Of a stretch of 64,000 nucleotides of DNA, positions 32,547 to 43,649 are shown piece after piece (position 1 is the first letter of the stretch; each line of letters opens with the position of its first letter). Source of the DNA: Skeletonema tropicum (taxonomy: Eukaryota; Bacillariophyta; Thalassiosirophyceae; Thalassiosirales; Thalassiosiraceae). Location: NCBI GenBank assembly GCA_037178625.1, contig CM074135.1, positions 1,490,001 to 1,554,000 on the forward strand. Direction: 5' to 3'. The translations under genes were made by a program, and so were the position numbers. The notes under the pieces were generated by a model. The model had not been told where the DNA came from, did not search any database, and saw only the letters and a list, made by a program, of their open reading frames with translations.

Positions 32547-33293
32547 ATGACGCCGCTGCGAATTATTGCTATCTGCTCTTGCATAGTCTCTTTCGGTTGG
32601 TCCTTCCAACCTTCGTTTTCCACTCAGAATCAGATTCGTAAAGGAACTGAGTTGCAAGTGGCAGTAAACCCCGACGGAAACCATGTGAGCAGTCGACGGG
32701 ATCTCTTTGAAGCGGTAGCAAAGGGTGCTTTAGTTTCTTCGGTTTTGGTGGGACTGCCAAATCCATCTTTTGCAGCAGTTGCTACACCAGCTGAGCTGAA
32801 GAAGTTGCAGTTTGGTCACTCTCGCGTGAGGTATCTTTTAACGAACTGGGATAAGCTTACAGAAACTTGTAACAATAAAGCCATGTCTGATACGGAGTCC
32901 AGGCAAGTCGTTCGTACCGAGAATGGAGGGGGCGGCTTTTGTGATAAAAATCCTCTGGTCGTTCAAGAGTATCTGGGATACAAGTCAACTGACGATCCTC
33001 TCTTCAAGGCTGACAAACTCATGTTGAAAGCTGTGACGTTGATTGATGAAAGTGTCATGGATGAAGCTGACTTCGTCGATTTAGTTGAACAATACAGAGA
33101 TAAGGCAGATCAGGTATCGTTACTTGCATACACTAGCTCATGGGGTGAAGCGAATCCAAATGGTGGCAAAGAGACAGTGGATGAGTACCTTGAAACAACA
33201 AGGCAAGTTGTAATTGAAACAGAGAGTCTGTTGAGAAAAGTGTTGGGTGCTTTGAAATTGGAAGTCTTGGAGCCATCCGTGAAAAAGGCATAA
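32547..33293 (+). CDS. Thylakoid-lumen protein, PsbQ/Psb31-like candidate
   Basis: 248 residues from the ATG at 32547. The targeting is tripartite: an ER signal (RIIAICSCIVSFGWSF) ending GWSFQP, a plastid transit stretch, and a twin-Arg lumen signal (SSRRDLFEAVAKGALVSSVL, then PSFAAV with an A-x-A-type cleavage site). The mature part is about 170 residues, mostly helical, with blocks FGHSRVRYLLTNWDKLTETC and DDPLFKADKLMLKAVTLIDE and helices near the end, compatible with a four-helix bundle. The targeting and size suit an extrinsic photosystem II subunit such as Psb31 or a PsbQ-like protein. That identity is an inference; the lumen location is better supported. Confidence 0.7.
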   Translation: MTPLRIIAICSCIVSFGWSFQPSFSTQNQIRKGTELQVAVNPDGNHVSSRRDLFEAVAKGALVSSVLVGLPNPSFAAVATPAELKKLQFGHSRVRYLLTNWDKLTETCNNKAMSDTESRQVVRTENGGGGFCDKNPLVVQEYLGYKSTDDPLFKADKLMLKAVTLIDESVMDEADFVDLVEQYRDKADQVSLLAYTSSWGEANPNGGKETVDEYLETTRQVVIETESLLRKVLGALKLEVLEPSVKKA

Positions 33294-33486
33294 ATTAAAA
33301 ACGATAGGCTGCATTTTATGATTAGTCTTAGAGAGTATCGAAAAAACTAACAAAAACGTCTTTACTTAGATAGTTCAGACCTACTGGCAGATTAAAATTC
33401 CTACGTCTGATTATGCTGCATTTTTCTTGATCCATTGCCCAGTGATACACATACATTTGTTTAAGGAATGTGAAACATCCCAGCCT

Positions 33487-33694
33487 TTATGCCTTCTTCT
33501 TCTTGGCAGCAGGCTTAGCCTTACTGGCCAAAGAGTAAGCGAAGGTACCTCCGATAGCAATAGCACTTCCAATAACAGTGTTGCGTTCCATTGGCTCAAC
33601 GAATACGATTGATGATACAACAATGATGATAACACGCTTAGCGGTGTTGAGAACCGATGATGTAACAGCACCAACGTTGGCAGTGAAAGCAAAG

Positions 33695-33726
<32 letters not shown>

Positions 33727-34719
33727 AGAGAGAGCAATGTTGACGATCACTGCCTGTGCTCCATGTTCAGCAGCAGCTTTGTTCCATTCTTCCTGAAGCG
33801 TAGGCATCTCAGCGATAACAACCATGGGGATGTTGAAAAGGAAGGAAATGATGTTCATAACGGCGTAAACATTGGCACTGTCCATGTTCTTAGATTTGTC
33901 TCCTTTGAGCGATTTGGTAACTGATCCACCAACCTTTCCCTTGAGAGCAGCAGCCACATTAGCCATGGAAGCCCAAGCGAAAGCAGTCACATTGATATCA
34001 ACTCCCTTTCCTTCCTTAACGCAAGCAAGTCCAACACCACCAACAATTGGGATAAGCATGGCGTAGGCAAGCATTGGCTTAACGTCCACAGGGGGGAGGA
34101 GAAGTCCAATAGCAGCAGCAAAGGCTGGCTCACATGCCTTTACAATCTGAGCGAAACTAACAGCACCAACTCCCATCTACACATCGTATCACAAGAAGTT
34201 CAATAATCAAAATTGATAATTTTCATGTGATGTCAAAAATTGTTCATGGATAGGAAAGAGAAAACAAGATCTTACACATCATATGCACTTACCGCGAGAA
34301 CTGAACCAGCATGAGCCAAGCATGCAAACAAACCAATAGGAACACAGGCAGCGATATCAGAAGCAGTGAGGTTGGGTGTCTTGCGAAGCCCAGTGCCCCA
34401 CATGACCATACTCCAAACAACTCCGACAACAAGCTGAGCAGCTGCGACGAACCAGTGAGCATGAATCATGTTTGTGGCCTTCTTGTTGTAGATGTTGTAG
34501 AGGGTGTTTCCAGCGTACCATGCTGCTACCAATCCAATCTGCAATTGAAGTGATTCAGAGGTTTTCGATTATGAATAAATCCAACGTTAATCAGTTTTAC
34601 ATTGAAGTTTAGACACAAAAGCGCTTCTTGCACAAGCCAAACTTGGTAGATCTCCTCTTATTCAAATTACTTACCAACTTGATGGACGATGGTCCCGATG
34701 ATGCCGTACTAGATCCCAT
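33487..34719 (-). CDS. Plastid phosphate translocator (triose-phosphate/PEP type), three exons
   Basis: Antiporter of phosphorylated C3 compounds against phosphate, DMT superfamily (NST/TPT). Exons on the minus strand: 34719-34675, 34538-34293, 34176-33487. The introns (136 and 116 bp) both join in phase, giving 326 residues. Exon 2 starts GLVAAWYAGNTLYNIYNKKA, the hallmark first helix of plant TPT/PPT. Later blocks are SFAQIVKACEPAFAA, YAMLIPIVGGV and NTAKRVIIIVVSSIVF (the Lys-Arg substrate pair in the last helices). There is no long presequence (MGSSTASSGPSSIKL only), so the protein may sit in an outer membrane of the complex plastid rather than the inner envelope. Exact substrate not determinable. 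Confidence 0.87.
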
Positions 34720-35075
34720 TTTTGATGATATTGGTGTAGGTAGCTGATGATGGCCGTTCTCAAAATGATTTGAATTGCAATGACTTGATCGCTCAAAAGA
34801 TTTGTCGGTGTCAAAAGGCAAATGAAAATAATCATCGAATGGCGTTGGATCCTTCACTGACGTGGAGGTGGTGGATGGTGGATGGGAAGGATCGGAAGTC
34901 GGACGAAGGAGCGAGATCGCGTCCGGAGTCCGACTCCTTTTTTCGGACGACTCGACTCCGGACCTTGGAAGAGGAAATCAAAAAATGATGTATATGGAAG
35001 ATACAATAGGTACTTATGGGCAAGACTTATGGAAATCATTCTGATATGAGCTCAAACAAGCATTGATCTAATCTA
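34720..35075. other. Translocator leader and promoter, no further gene
   Basis: The frame upstream of the translocator ATG is open back to 34857 without an ATG. A short complementary pair (GAGTCCGACTCC around 34927) is visible. Confidence 0.35.
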
Positions 35076-37187
35076 TTACTTTCTAACTCTGTTCAGCATT
35101 TTAGTAATTGGTGATTTCTTCTTCTCTTTTCCTGACTCTGCTTCAACTGAGTTGCTTCTATTGGACCGAGAGGACTTGATCTTTGATACCCATCCGCGCT
35201 TTTCGTTCTTTGAGTTGTTTTCGCTTTCATGGCTCCCATCATTAGAAGTTGCAATGGAGTCAACACCAGGAGTGGTGGCTCTTGAAGCATCCTCAAGCGA
35301 ACTTAAACCTTGCGCTGATGTTGATGCTTTTACATCTCCTCCGATACTGTTGGGCTGAAAGCTTGCGATTTCATCCGAATCAATAGATGATACCGGAGAC
35401 GTCTCAGACTCATCCCCTTCAGAATTACTACCAACGGAGCAGAGAACCATCATATGACCCGGTCCTAGAGCAACATCTTCGACGCGGCAGCCCAGTTTCC
35501 TCGTGCATTCAACTTTGCGTGGCAATAAGACGTTTAGCTCTGTGTCAAAGCACTTACAGTCGCGGATTGGACCTGATTCGCTAGCTCCCTCAGGGTAAAC
35601 TTTATTGGTGATACTTGATGAGTATTGGTTTCCCTCAATGATTGGTAAAAGAGGCAGATCCTCCTCATTTGATGGAATAGGATGACCTAATGCAACTCCA
35701 CCACCATATCCCCAAGTATATACATCGCCATCTTTTGTCACTGCAGCTGAGTAGCATCCAGCCGCTCTGATAGATTTGATTTTGTCGTACTTTAAAATGG
35801 ACTTGGTCGATGATTGTTTTTGTTTATCATCCACTTCTGTTACCTTTTTTGTTGACAGTGCTTTCGTCAATGCCTCTTCTTCCATTGCAACTTCAAGTGC
35901 CACCGCACTGACAACGTGTGGCATTGTTGTATCTTCGCTCTCTATTTCCTCTTTAACAATGAAATTAAGTTCTTGTATAGCTCGCGGAGAGAACAAACTC
36001 CCCGCATGACCTTGACCACATTGACCATCACTTCCAGCACCCCACGCAAAAAGGCGTCCACCTTTTGATAGGGCCAGTGTATGTGCATCTCCAGCGGCAA
36101 CGGCATCGATGACGACATTTCTCAGCGCTGAAATATGGCGTGGCTCCTGTACAAAACGGCGGTCTCTTCCTGATTCTAATGAGCTATGTCCACATCGTCC
36201 CATTGCTGTGCTGCCCCAAGTAAAGACTTCGCCGTAGGCTGTCAATGCCACGGTGTGCAGTCGTCCCAGGCTGATTTTCTCAAAATGTACATATTTGTCA
36301 ACTGAATCAGATTTCCCTACTGCGCTGCTGATACCGCTCTTTCTTTTTACAGTAATGATAGGAAGTGGCTCTGGCACTGTAGCACACTTTCCCCCCTCTA
36401 CTCCACACTGGCCTTTTCGATTGGATCCCCAAGAGAATGTTCTTGTCTCTCTAACTGTTACTGCTGTATTGTTATCTCCATTACCACTCTTTGTTGTCTT
36501 TTGTTTCTTCGACGCTGATGAACTTGATGCTACAATCGCAGCGGAATGCAATCCCCCTGCGGCGATCTCAATGACAGCTCCTCCAACAACGTGCGGTAGC
36601 AATCTCTCAATTATCCGAGGTTCTGTGCAACTTGTCAAGTCAGGTCCATGCCCCAACTGCCCAAAGTGACCTGCGCCCCAGCTCATTACTACACCACCCC
36701 CTCCACCATCATTAATACCCTCTGACAAAGCCAATACATGTCTTCGACCACTAGCTATACGGACAATGCGAAGGGGAAGTCGTGTCGGCTGTACGGTCAG
36801 TTTTTGGTGCGTCCGTCCAAAGATCGTCCCCATGAGACTTATTTCCGCCGATGTGGATTGCTTCGGAAACACGAAGGATGTATGTGTGGCACCGCATGAT
36901 AGTAATGGTGCACTATTGGATGAAAATTTGGAGGAGGAGTTGTTTGACATGAGATGTGTCTGTAGCCACTCGCTTGCCGATGATGTAGCATCGCCATCAT
37001 CTGAGCCATTATTTCCTGACCCATCTGGATTTATCGGAAGCAGATCCACTCGCAATTTTTCATCTGGTTCCTTGCCATTCTTATCTCTTTCGCCATTGAG
37101 AAGATAGGGTGGCACCTCGAGAGAATCAGACCCAAAAGGATAGAAGAAGTTATTTCCAAACCCAAGCACGCAGTATTTCTTCGTCAT
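35076..37187 (-). CDS. RCC1-repeat (beta-propeller) protein
   Basis: 703 residues, single exon. At least five RCC1 repeats are visible: VVMSWGAGHFGQLGHG, TFSWGSNRKGQCGVEG, VFTWGSTAMGRCGHSS, LFAWGAGSDGQCGQG and VYTWGYGGGVALGHP, spread over residues about 165-500. Each is followed by an A-x-G-x-x-H-(S/T)-x-A-(L/I/V) strand. Between repeats are acidic or Lys-rich inserts. The last 150 residues are Ser/Asn-rich and end basic (KMLNRVRK). The family includes Ran exchange factors and many unrelated propellers. The long insertions argue against the canonical Ran factor, so no role is assigned. Divergent from eL39. Confidence 0.83.
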   Translation of the reverse strand: MTKKYCVLGFGNNFFYPFGSDSLEVPPYLLNGERDKNGKEPDEKLRVDLLPINPDGSGNNGSDDGDATSSASEWLQTHLMSNNSSSKFSSNSAPLLSCGATHTSFVFPKQSTSAEISLMGTIFGRTHQKLTVQPTRLPLRIVRIASGRRHVLALSEGINDGGGGGVVMSWGAGHFGQLGHGPDLTSCTEPRIIERLLPHVVGGAVIEIAAGGLHSAAIVASSSSASKKQKTTKSGNGDNNTAVTVRETRTFSWGSNRKGQCGVEGGKCATVPEPLPIITVKRKSGISSAVGKSDSVDKYVHFEKISLGRLHTVALTAYGEVFTWGSTAMGRCGHSSLESGRDRRFVQEPRHISALRNVVIDAVAAGDAHTLALSKGGRLFAWGAGSDGQCGQGHAGSLFSPRAIQELNFIVKEEIESEDTTMPHVVSAVALEVAMEEEALTKALSTKKVTEVDDKQKQSSTKSILKYDKIKSIRAAGCYSAAVTKDGDVYTWGYGGGVALGHPIPSNEEDLPLLPIIEGNQYSSSITNKVYPEGASESGPIRDCKCFDTELNVLLPRKVECTRKLGCRVEDVALGPGHMMVLCSVGSNSEGDESETSPVSSIDSDEIASFQPNSIGGDVKASTSAQGLSSLEDASRATTPGVDSIATSNDGSHESENNSKNEKRGWVSKIKSSRSNRSNSVEAESGKEKKKSPITKMLNRVRK

Positions 37188-37604
37188 GGTCGATACTGCT
37201 ATGCACTCCTACACAGCCGATTCACTGTCCACTGCTTGATCCCGATATCACTATGCCTTTGGGGGGACAATAACAACCATTAAAGAGACTTCTCTTGCTC
37301 GCTGGAGGCGCTGCTTGATGCTTCGTAAAATTGTGGCGGAAAAATCAAGCGATGTTGAAAGCACGGGCGTCATTTATTTCGAGACATGCAGGGACAGGTA
37401 CGCTGGGGCCCGAAAAGAGTCTCTTCAGTGCTCTTCTACAGGACAGTTCTGAGATGTACTGCATTCGACCCACATGGGGTTCTTTTCCGGGTCTATCAAA
37501 TCTAGGTAGACTTCTACTGTAGGAATTAATATCACTGCTTACCGCCTTACTTGTTTTTTCCATCCTGCCCTCACCAACACTTTTGTTTACACACGCTAGT
37601 CAAG
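37188..37604. promoter_or_regulatory. Divergent promoter region (RCC1 protein / eL39)
   Basis: 417 bp between divergent starts, including the eL39 leader. No specific site recognised. Confidence 0.35.
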
Positions 37605-38037
37605 ATGGTGAGTGTAGTGCTGGCCTCCGGCGGTAAATTAATGAAATGAATTTGGTAGCTGTTGGATAGAACGATGTTCATCGTCATAAGGTTGGACAGT
37701 GGCGGCAGCAGCGACGGAGAAAGACGACTTGGGCGTTGGCGGCGTTCACATCTTTGATGTGCACAGCTATCAGTCCAATCGTACTCACTTTCTGCTTCCT
37801 CTACGGAGGGAGTTGTTAACAATCGCAATATGAACAGATGATTCTCACTCAATTATTTTTCCACCTTTGTTTGCAAAAATACAGCCATCCCAAAAGACAT
37901 TCCGCACCAAGGTCAAGCTCGCCAAGGCGATGAAGCAGAACCGCCCACTTCCCCAGTGGATCCGCCTGCGAACAGATAACACAGTCAAGTACAATGCTAA
38001 CCGTCGTCACTGGCGCAGAACTAAGCTTGGACTCTAA
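37605..38037 (+). CDS. RPL39: Large-subunit ribosomal protein eL39
   Basis: 51-residue 60S protein lining the exit tunnel. Exon 1 is just the ATG (37605-37607), followed directly by GTGAGTG. A 277-bp intron (37608-37884) ends at AG before CCATCCCAAAAG. Exon 2 encodes [20 protein letters not shown] and ends [11 protein letters not shown], with the length and sequence expected for eL39. An exon consisting only of the start codon is easily missed by gene finders. Confidence 0.95.
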
Positions 38038-38191
38038 ATATTATACATCGGAACATTGGAATAATTGTTGTCTTGTCCGCTGATAAAAGATTAGCAGGAG
38101 GCAAAAAATGTTCATATAAAAGTGAAATAATAGATGAGTTACAATAAAAATCAATGAACAAAACAGAAGCTGTGTGTTTGCTTTTAATTGA

Positions 38192-38491
38192 ATGGCTTGT
38201 TGGGGGCAATCTCAGGTGGATGTCGCTGCAAACTTCGAAGTGCTAATACAACAAGAGTATGCAAAAGTTACTCCGCATATGCGAACACTTGCTGCAGCTT
38301 TCTACGACGAGCATGCCCCTCTTGTACTCTTTTCTTTCTGCTCCTATCTAGATTGTATGGCAGTGATTGATGCGCTCGTGAAGGAACAAAAACAAGGAGA
38401 CTACGATATTTTCTGCACTGATTTATTGCGAGGATTTTCGATCAAGCAGCACCTCCCTGACTCATCTCGAGAGCTCTTGACTGTATCGTAG
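38192..38491 (+). CDS. Small hypothetical protein
   Basis: 99 residues, MACWGQSQVDVAANFEVLIQ at the start. It has a mixed helical composition with a hydrophobic centre (APLVLFSFCSYLDCMAVIDA). No family recognised. A CAG/GT at the fourth to seventh codons means the real protein could start at an upstream exon. It may be a terminal exon or a chance frame; its codon composition looks plausible. Confidence 0.35.
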   Translation: MACWGQSQVDVAANFEVLIQQEYAKVTPHMRTLAAAFYDEHAPLVLFSFCSYLDCMAVIDALVKEQKQGDYDIFCTDLLRGFSIKQHLPDSSRELLTVS

Positions 38492-38811
38492 TCGGGAGCT
38501 CATACTTTGATACAGGACAATGTAATTACAATGATCAAAAGATCATACTTAATTTATCGTTCCACATATTTATACAACATAGAACCACAACGACGGCAGT
38601 AGTCATCAAGTTACGGAAAAACTGTGCATTTGATACTGTTATCAGCTTGCAACAATTATATATCCGTCCCGGAGCTTGGACTCGAATTGATTAGTATTCT
38701 TCGCGTATCACACACTTGTTCGAATGGTACAACCAGACGGACGAAGATTTGAATTAGTGATACAACTTCACACCGTAACACTTTGAAACACATTGATTCC
38801 ATACCAATGAT
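38492..38811. other. Intergenic, no gene seen
   Basis: AT-rich sequence between two converging 3' ends. No recognised element. Confidence 0.4.
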
Positions 38812-40330
38812 CTAGCCACTGACATAGATAGTTGCAAGCAACAAGGCCGCAAACAAGATTGACACAATGACAATTGCAATGCCGACGCTTGGGTGCCTCA
38901 CATCTTCATGGTGGCCACAAAAGAAGAGTCCACATGGCATATTCTTACTGGCCGAGACTTCGTCAAACATTCTTCTAAAGATGTCGGACTTGACAGCCAT
39001 GACATAGTGAGTAGGTGGGAGTTGCTTCACGCGAGTATGACAACGAGTACAACTTTCACAAGTGCACTGACAATCAGAGGTACGAGCAGCTGGAAGATCT
39101 TCCAATGGAGTCATGTGATAGTCCTGGTAGTACTCGTCTTCATTGTCGACAAGTACTCGTTTGTAAACAGTTCCAGTTTCTGTGAGGAAGATGTGAGATG
39201 TAATAGATAATGATTTAGCACGAACCTGAGGATACAAATGAATAGATTCAACAAGAAATGCAATATTGAAACTTACCGAGATCACGATCACTCAACAACC
39301 TAAACTGATCTTTGGGCAATTGCATCCTCACAACACCATCGTAAGTCACTTCTTTGAGCATCGAACTCTTACTCAAGTTAGTAGTAACCGGATCAATACT
39401 CTGATCCACAGATACAATCGAGGCATACGATCCAACAGAGGAATTACGACGATGGTGCTTCTTCTTTCCTGCAGCAGCAGCAGCAGCAGATGGTGCCAAA
39501 TCCACATTGCCAATCGAAAGACCTTGCAAACTCCCATAATCAAAGTCACTTCCGCCAGAGTTCAATCCTTCCGAAAAGTTGGAGAATGTATTGTGTCGTT
39601 TGTGACTACCATTGCTGAAACTTCTGGCTCGATTGGCCCCTCCGCCGCCACCGCCCCAGCGAGGATCGGGTAGGAGCTTCACAGCTTCTGGTGACATGGC
39701 CCCGCTATCTTGGCTGCTGATGGAAAATACAGATCCAGAGCTCGATTGTCGCCTGTGACTATTAGGTGGCCTGAATCCACTATCGTTGGAGTTGACACGA
39801 TGACGAGAAGACACGGATGCAGCCGAGTTAGATCTCATCAACGGATGGGGACGAGAGACATTGTTCGATTGACTGCCACTGCTGAGGCTGCGACCGCTCC
39901 CATCACTACCAATCTGAGGGAGAGGGGGCGGAATCTTCCTCGAAGCCAGGGGCGGTGCTCCGTATCCATTGTTTCCAGTGGGGACTGGGGAAGAGTTGCG
40001 AACTCTTTGGCTGCCGCTGAGCCCGCTCCGTCCGGACAATGTGGAGATTTCACTGACACTTCTGTCGCCCGATGAGTTGGCCCTTTGACGGAGAGGCATT
40101 GGTGGAAGTCGGCCCATTGGTATGAATGGAGATTGAGGGACATCGCGACTGTTGTTGCTATTGTTGGATTGATTATTTTTCAATGAACCATACGAAGGAG
40201 CGTTGCTGTTGCTACTGCCGCCGTAGTTGACCTTGTTTTCATTGTTGTTGGGATGCGCATCTGCGCCGCCGCCGAGTAGAGGTTGAAACGATTCCATGGC
40301 TATTGTTGGTTGTGGTTTTGCTGTGGTCAA
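38812..40330 (-). CDS. Ser/Asn/Gly-rich protein with Cys-rich segment and C-terminal membrane anchor
   Basis: Two exons on the minus strand, 40330-39277 and 39179-38812, joined across a 97-bp intron in phase 1 (DRDL then ETGTVYKRVL). This acceptor was chosen over a closer CAG at 39223-39225, because that one runs into a stop. About 474 residues. The N-terminal 300 residues are disordered and rich in Ser, Asn, Gly and Pro. Then come VRMQLPKDQFRLLSDRDL, a Cys cluster CQCTCESCTRC and a single helix GIAIVIVSILFAALLLATIY four residues from the end. The layout suggests a tail-anchored protein with a cytosolic metal-binding or palmitoylated Cys patch. Family not recognised. Confidence 0.7.
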
Positions 40331-41338
40331 ACGATAATGCCGCTTTGGTTACAATCTGATGATGCTATGCCTATTGTTTATATTATGGTGCTTTTTAGTT
40401 GGTAAAATCTGATCCTGCCGGGTCCACTACTTGACGATAAGAATGAGCGTCATTGAATTTGCGCTGGGCGCTGGCTGAGAATGCAGAATCTCTTCGTTTC
40501 GGTCTTGAGCTTGAAAAAATGATGGCAACGATCGGAAACATCGGAAACACATGAGTTGAAATCATGACGAACGGAGGAAACAGTAGGAAACGGTGCATCA
40601 AAATTAAAATCTCTGTCGTATCTTGATAGACTTTCGCGTTCGCAAGGTTCGCATCTCCACAAGACACAAGGGCCACGCAAGCTACTGTACGTTTGCTTTC
40701 AAATCCTACATAAAAGTTTGAAAACCACTTTTTGTAGCTTCCAGAAGGAATTTTTCGAAAATTCTTTTCGACATTACCTCTGTCGGAACTAGTAGAATGC
40801 ACTGTCGAAGCCTAAAATTAATAATTTTGCACTCCTCTACTTCAAAAGTGGTTTTCAAAGCCTATTTTACCATACTCGAGAAAGATCAGTTTATTTTGTC
40901 TGTGTGACAATAACTGGCACTTATATACTAGATTCCTACGTATATAAGGTAAAACTAAGTCTTTTGCCCTGACTCACATCCGATAATGGCATCTAAAATG
41001 ACACAACCATGGTGAAAATGGGCTTCCTACGACTAGCCATAACTCAGTAACTACTAGGATGTTGACCCTATTTCAAAGCGTCAATGTTATTTATATTGTC
41101 CGTAGAAGCTCATTGATACCTCACTTGTCCACTAACTCCCATTATTGAAGCCAAAGGTAGGATTTGAGGGCAAACGTACAGTACCTACTTTCAATACAGG
41201 AAGATGTTCTTGGTTTGGAAACTGGAAACAATGAACCCTTTGGATGAATAAGACAGAGAAGTTTCTGCTGTTTGGTTGTGTCCAGTAGAATACAAAGGAG
41301 AGCTAGCTTACTAAGCATGCAGTGCAATCTATATAATT
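40331..41338. other. 1-kb spacer between two minus-strand genes, no gene supported
   Basis: An inverted repeat pairs TTTGAAAACCACTTTT (near 40712) with AAAAGTGGTTTTCAAA (near 40846). An open minus-strand stretch at 40395-40802 has no recognisable content. The rest is AT-rich. Confidence 0.5.
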
Positions 41339-43345
41339 TTATCTATCATTAGGGAGTTGATCTTCAGCAGACTGTGTCTTCGTCTTCGTCACATTCTCCT
41401 TCTTTATTCTCTCCATCACAGACTTGAGCTCATCCCGAATCTCAGAAGCTGGTGGTCGCTCCATGGGATCTTGTTCCCAACACTTTTTCGTAGCTGCAAG
41501 AATCGCTTGTATTGCAATATCCTCACTCTCCTTGACTTCGCTTGGAATTTTCGGTCGTTTGCCTTCCATTACTTGCTTGTTGGCCTTTTCCGTCTTCATG
41601 CCTTCAAATGGCATCAATCCCGATAGAATGGCATAAAACACATTGCCCATTGAGTAAACATCAATCTTTTCCGTCTCAATTTCGTAAGCATACTCCTCTG
41701 GTGCACGGAATTTACCAGGATTAGATCCAACTTCAAAGCCGCAGACTGATTTGTCCTTCGTATGTTCTCGCATGAATCTGCATCTATTGAAATCATTGAG
41801 CTTCCACTTTCCATTGATATAGATGAATTGAGAAGGCGTAATATCAGTATGTGCAATACTTGCAATACCATCTTCTTCAACACCATGCATGTCAGCAATG
41901 CCACAAGCTACTTGGTATGACATATCAAGCTTCTCCCAACTAGAAAGCTCGGCAATGTAATGTTCCTCTTCCTCCTCATCGTAGGGCCACAACTTTCCAT
42001 CAATATCACCACCCTTGCCATATTCAAACACTGCCGTGTTCTGGCAAAAGGCGAAAATATCCACCACATACGGTGATCCTGACAACCTTTCCGAAGCCAA
42101 TGCATCCTTTCGATGCCGATCATAGTTCCTATCTGTAAAGTCATGCTCATACCGCAACGTCTTGAGCACAGTCAGCTCTTCCCTTTCTTTCTCATGAGTC
42201 TCATCAGGTGCATTTCTATGTGATAACACCCAAACATCTCTCCAATACCCATGTGATAAATACTTGACAAGGTCATTTCCATCCCCCTCCCTCAACCTCA
42301 GTCTCTTTCGTGCCATTCTTCCAAGCATGCGACTCGTCTGACCTAACTCAAATTCATGTATGACGTTGCAATTGGGAAATGCTCCCTCTTGCCAATCATA
42401 TTTGAATCGACATTCCTCATCGGCAGAATCACGCATTGCGTGATTGTACTTTTTGGATTGTTTCCGAATCTTTTCGATATTTTGAAAGTAGTAATCGTCA
42501 TCGGGATAAGGTGATACAACTCGTTCGGAATGGTTAAACTCGTCTGTATCGTAGGGTGCTTTGGATAATGGTTTCACTTTGGTGAGACGAAATGCTTTGT
42601 TGTGTTTATATCGATTGGAAATGGTTGTTTCTTCTTCCTCTTTACTATCATCAGTGCTCGATTGTTTCTGAATTGGTTCTAGCTGAATATAGATGGTCCG
42701 TGGCTTACTGCCATTGTTGGAGAGAGATGGAGCTCCATTATTATCAAATACGCCATCATCATCAGTGACACTGTTCTTCTTCTTTCGTATTATTGGTAAC
42801 TCATGAAAGCGGTTCCGATTATTACGTTTGTTGGTTTCATATTTCCGTCCCTGCATGTTAACTTCATCTTTCGCAGCAAGGCGATTGTGACTATTATTTT
42901 TGATAGGTTTGGCAGAAGGAGTAAAGTCTCCCTTGCTGTATTGGTTGTTGTATCTGTTGTGTCTTTGTCTGTGATGAGAATACTTTGGTGAATCCACATC
43001 CAGATCAAAATCTTTGTTGTGTGATGATGACGACCATAGACCCATGACGCAAAGAAAAAACACGGCTACACCCCCGCACAGCACCATGTAAATTTTCTGG
43101 TTGCCGCGGCTGCTGACACGCCGATGATAATGGTGATGGAGTCTGGGGCTGCCATTGAGGGTGGTAGCATCTTCACCTCCAATGTTCAGTGCGGTCGACG
43201 GTAGGTGAGAGTGAGGATTTCGATGCCGGATGGCGTTATCGTTTAGTGACGACGAAGGCGACATCATATTACCAAGTGGCTCTTCTTCTTCTTCACTTGC
43301 AATGGGCTGTGATAGTACTAATTTTGCCAGCAATGAATTCAGCAT
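41339..43345 (-). CDS. Membrane-anchored divergent protein kinase (DFG replaced by DFN)
   Basis: 668 residues, single exon. A signal anchor IYMVLCGGVAVFFLCVMGLW near residues 84-104 gives a type II topology, so the kinase domain (about 340-650) would be lumenal or extracellular. Residues 110-330 are Asn/Lys/Asp-rich linker. Kinase landmarks: catalytic loop IAHTDITPSQFIYINGKWKL (HxD present), LNDFN in place of DFG, FRAPEEY as the APE motif, DVYSMGNVFYAILSGLMPFE and a final Arg in RPPASEIRDEL. No glycine-rich loop is clear. The Asn in place of the DFG Gly and the atypical N-lobe suggest a specialised or weakly active kinase. Similar secretory kinases occur in stramenopiles. Confidence 0.82.
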   Translation of the reverse strand: MLNSLLAKLVLSQPIASEEEEEPLGNMMSPSSSLNDNAIRHRNPHSHLPSTALNIGGEDATTLNGSPRLHHHYHRRVSSRGNQKIYMVLCGGVAVFFLCVMGLWSSSSHNKDFDLDVDSPKYSHHRQRHNRYNNQYSKGDFTPSAKPIKNNSHNRLAAKDEVNMQGRKYETNKRNNRNRFHELPIIRKKKNSVTDDDGVFDNNGAPSLSNNGSKPRTIYIQLEPIQKQSSTDDSKEEEETTISNRYKHNKAFRLTKVKPLSKAPYDTDEFNHSERVVSPYPDDDYYFQNIEKIRKQSKKYNHAMRDSADEECRFKYDWQEGAFPNCNVIHEFELGQTSRMLGRMARKRLRLREGDGNDLVKYLSHGYWRDVWVLSHRNAPDETHEKEREELTVLKTLRYEHDFTDRNYDRHRKDALASERLSGSPYVVDIFAFCQNTAVFEYGKGGDIDGKLWPYDEEEEEHYIAELSSWEKLDMSYQVACGIADMHGVEEDGIASIAHTDITPSQFIYINGKWKLNDFNRCRFMREHTKDKSVCGFEVGSNPGKFRAPEEYAYEIETEKIDVYSMGNVFYAILSGLMPFEGMKTEKANKQVMEGKRPKIPSEVKESEDIAIQAILAATKKCWEQDPMERPPASEIRDELKSVMERIKKENVTKTKTQSAEDQLPNDR

Positions 43346-43649
43346 GCACGAGTTGATTACTTCTTACTTCCTTCTGGGTTCTCTTCATGAAATGAACGCT
43401 GAACGCTGAACGCGAAGTGAAAAATTTTTGGGATCTTCATCTGTGTAGTTGATTAACTGTAGGAATTAGTATAATTTTACCATCATTCCAATGCCAATCG
43501 TACGTAGGAATCAGTATTTATTCCGTTAGAGCCGCAAACAAAATCGTGCATCTTCATCTCACAGCAACATGCCTCAAAGGCAACTCCTAAACAAGCAGCA
43601 CTCCCTCTCTACAAGGCAGACACTTGAACCACAAGCACTGGCTCAATAA
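43346..43649. promoter_or_regulatory. Divergent promoter region (kinase / MCM8)
   Basis: 304 bp between divergent starts. A direct repeat GTAGGAATYAGTAT occurs at about 43459 and 43504. Confidence 0.35.

Noticed and set aside
40395..40802. 135-residue minus-strand open frame in the 1-kb spacer
   Set aside because: No family, odd composition, and part of it is the GGTTTTCAAA inverted repeat.
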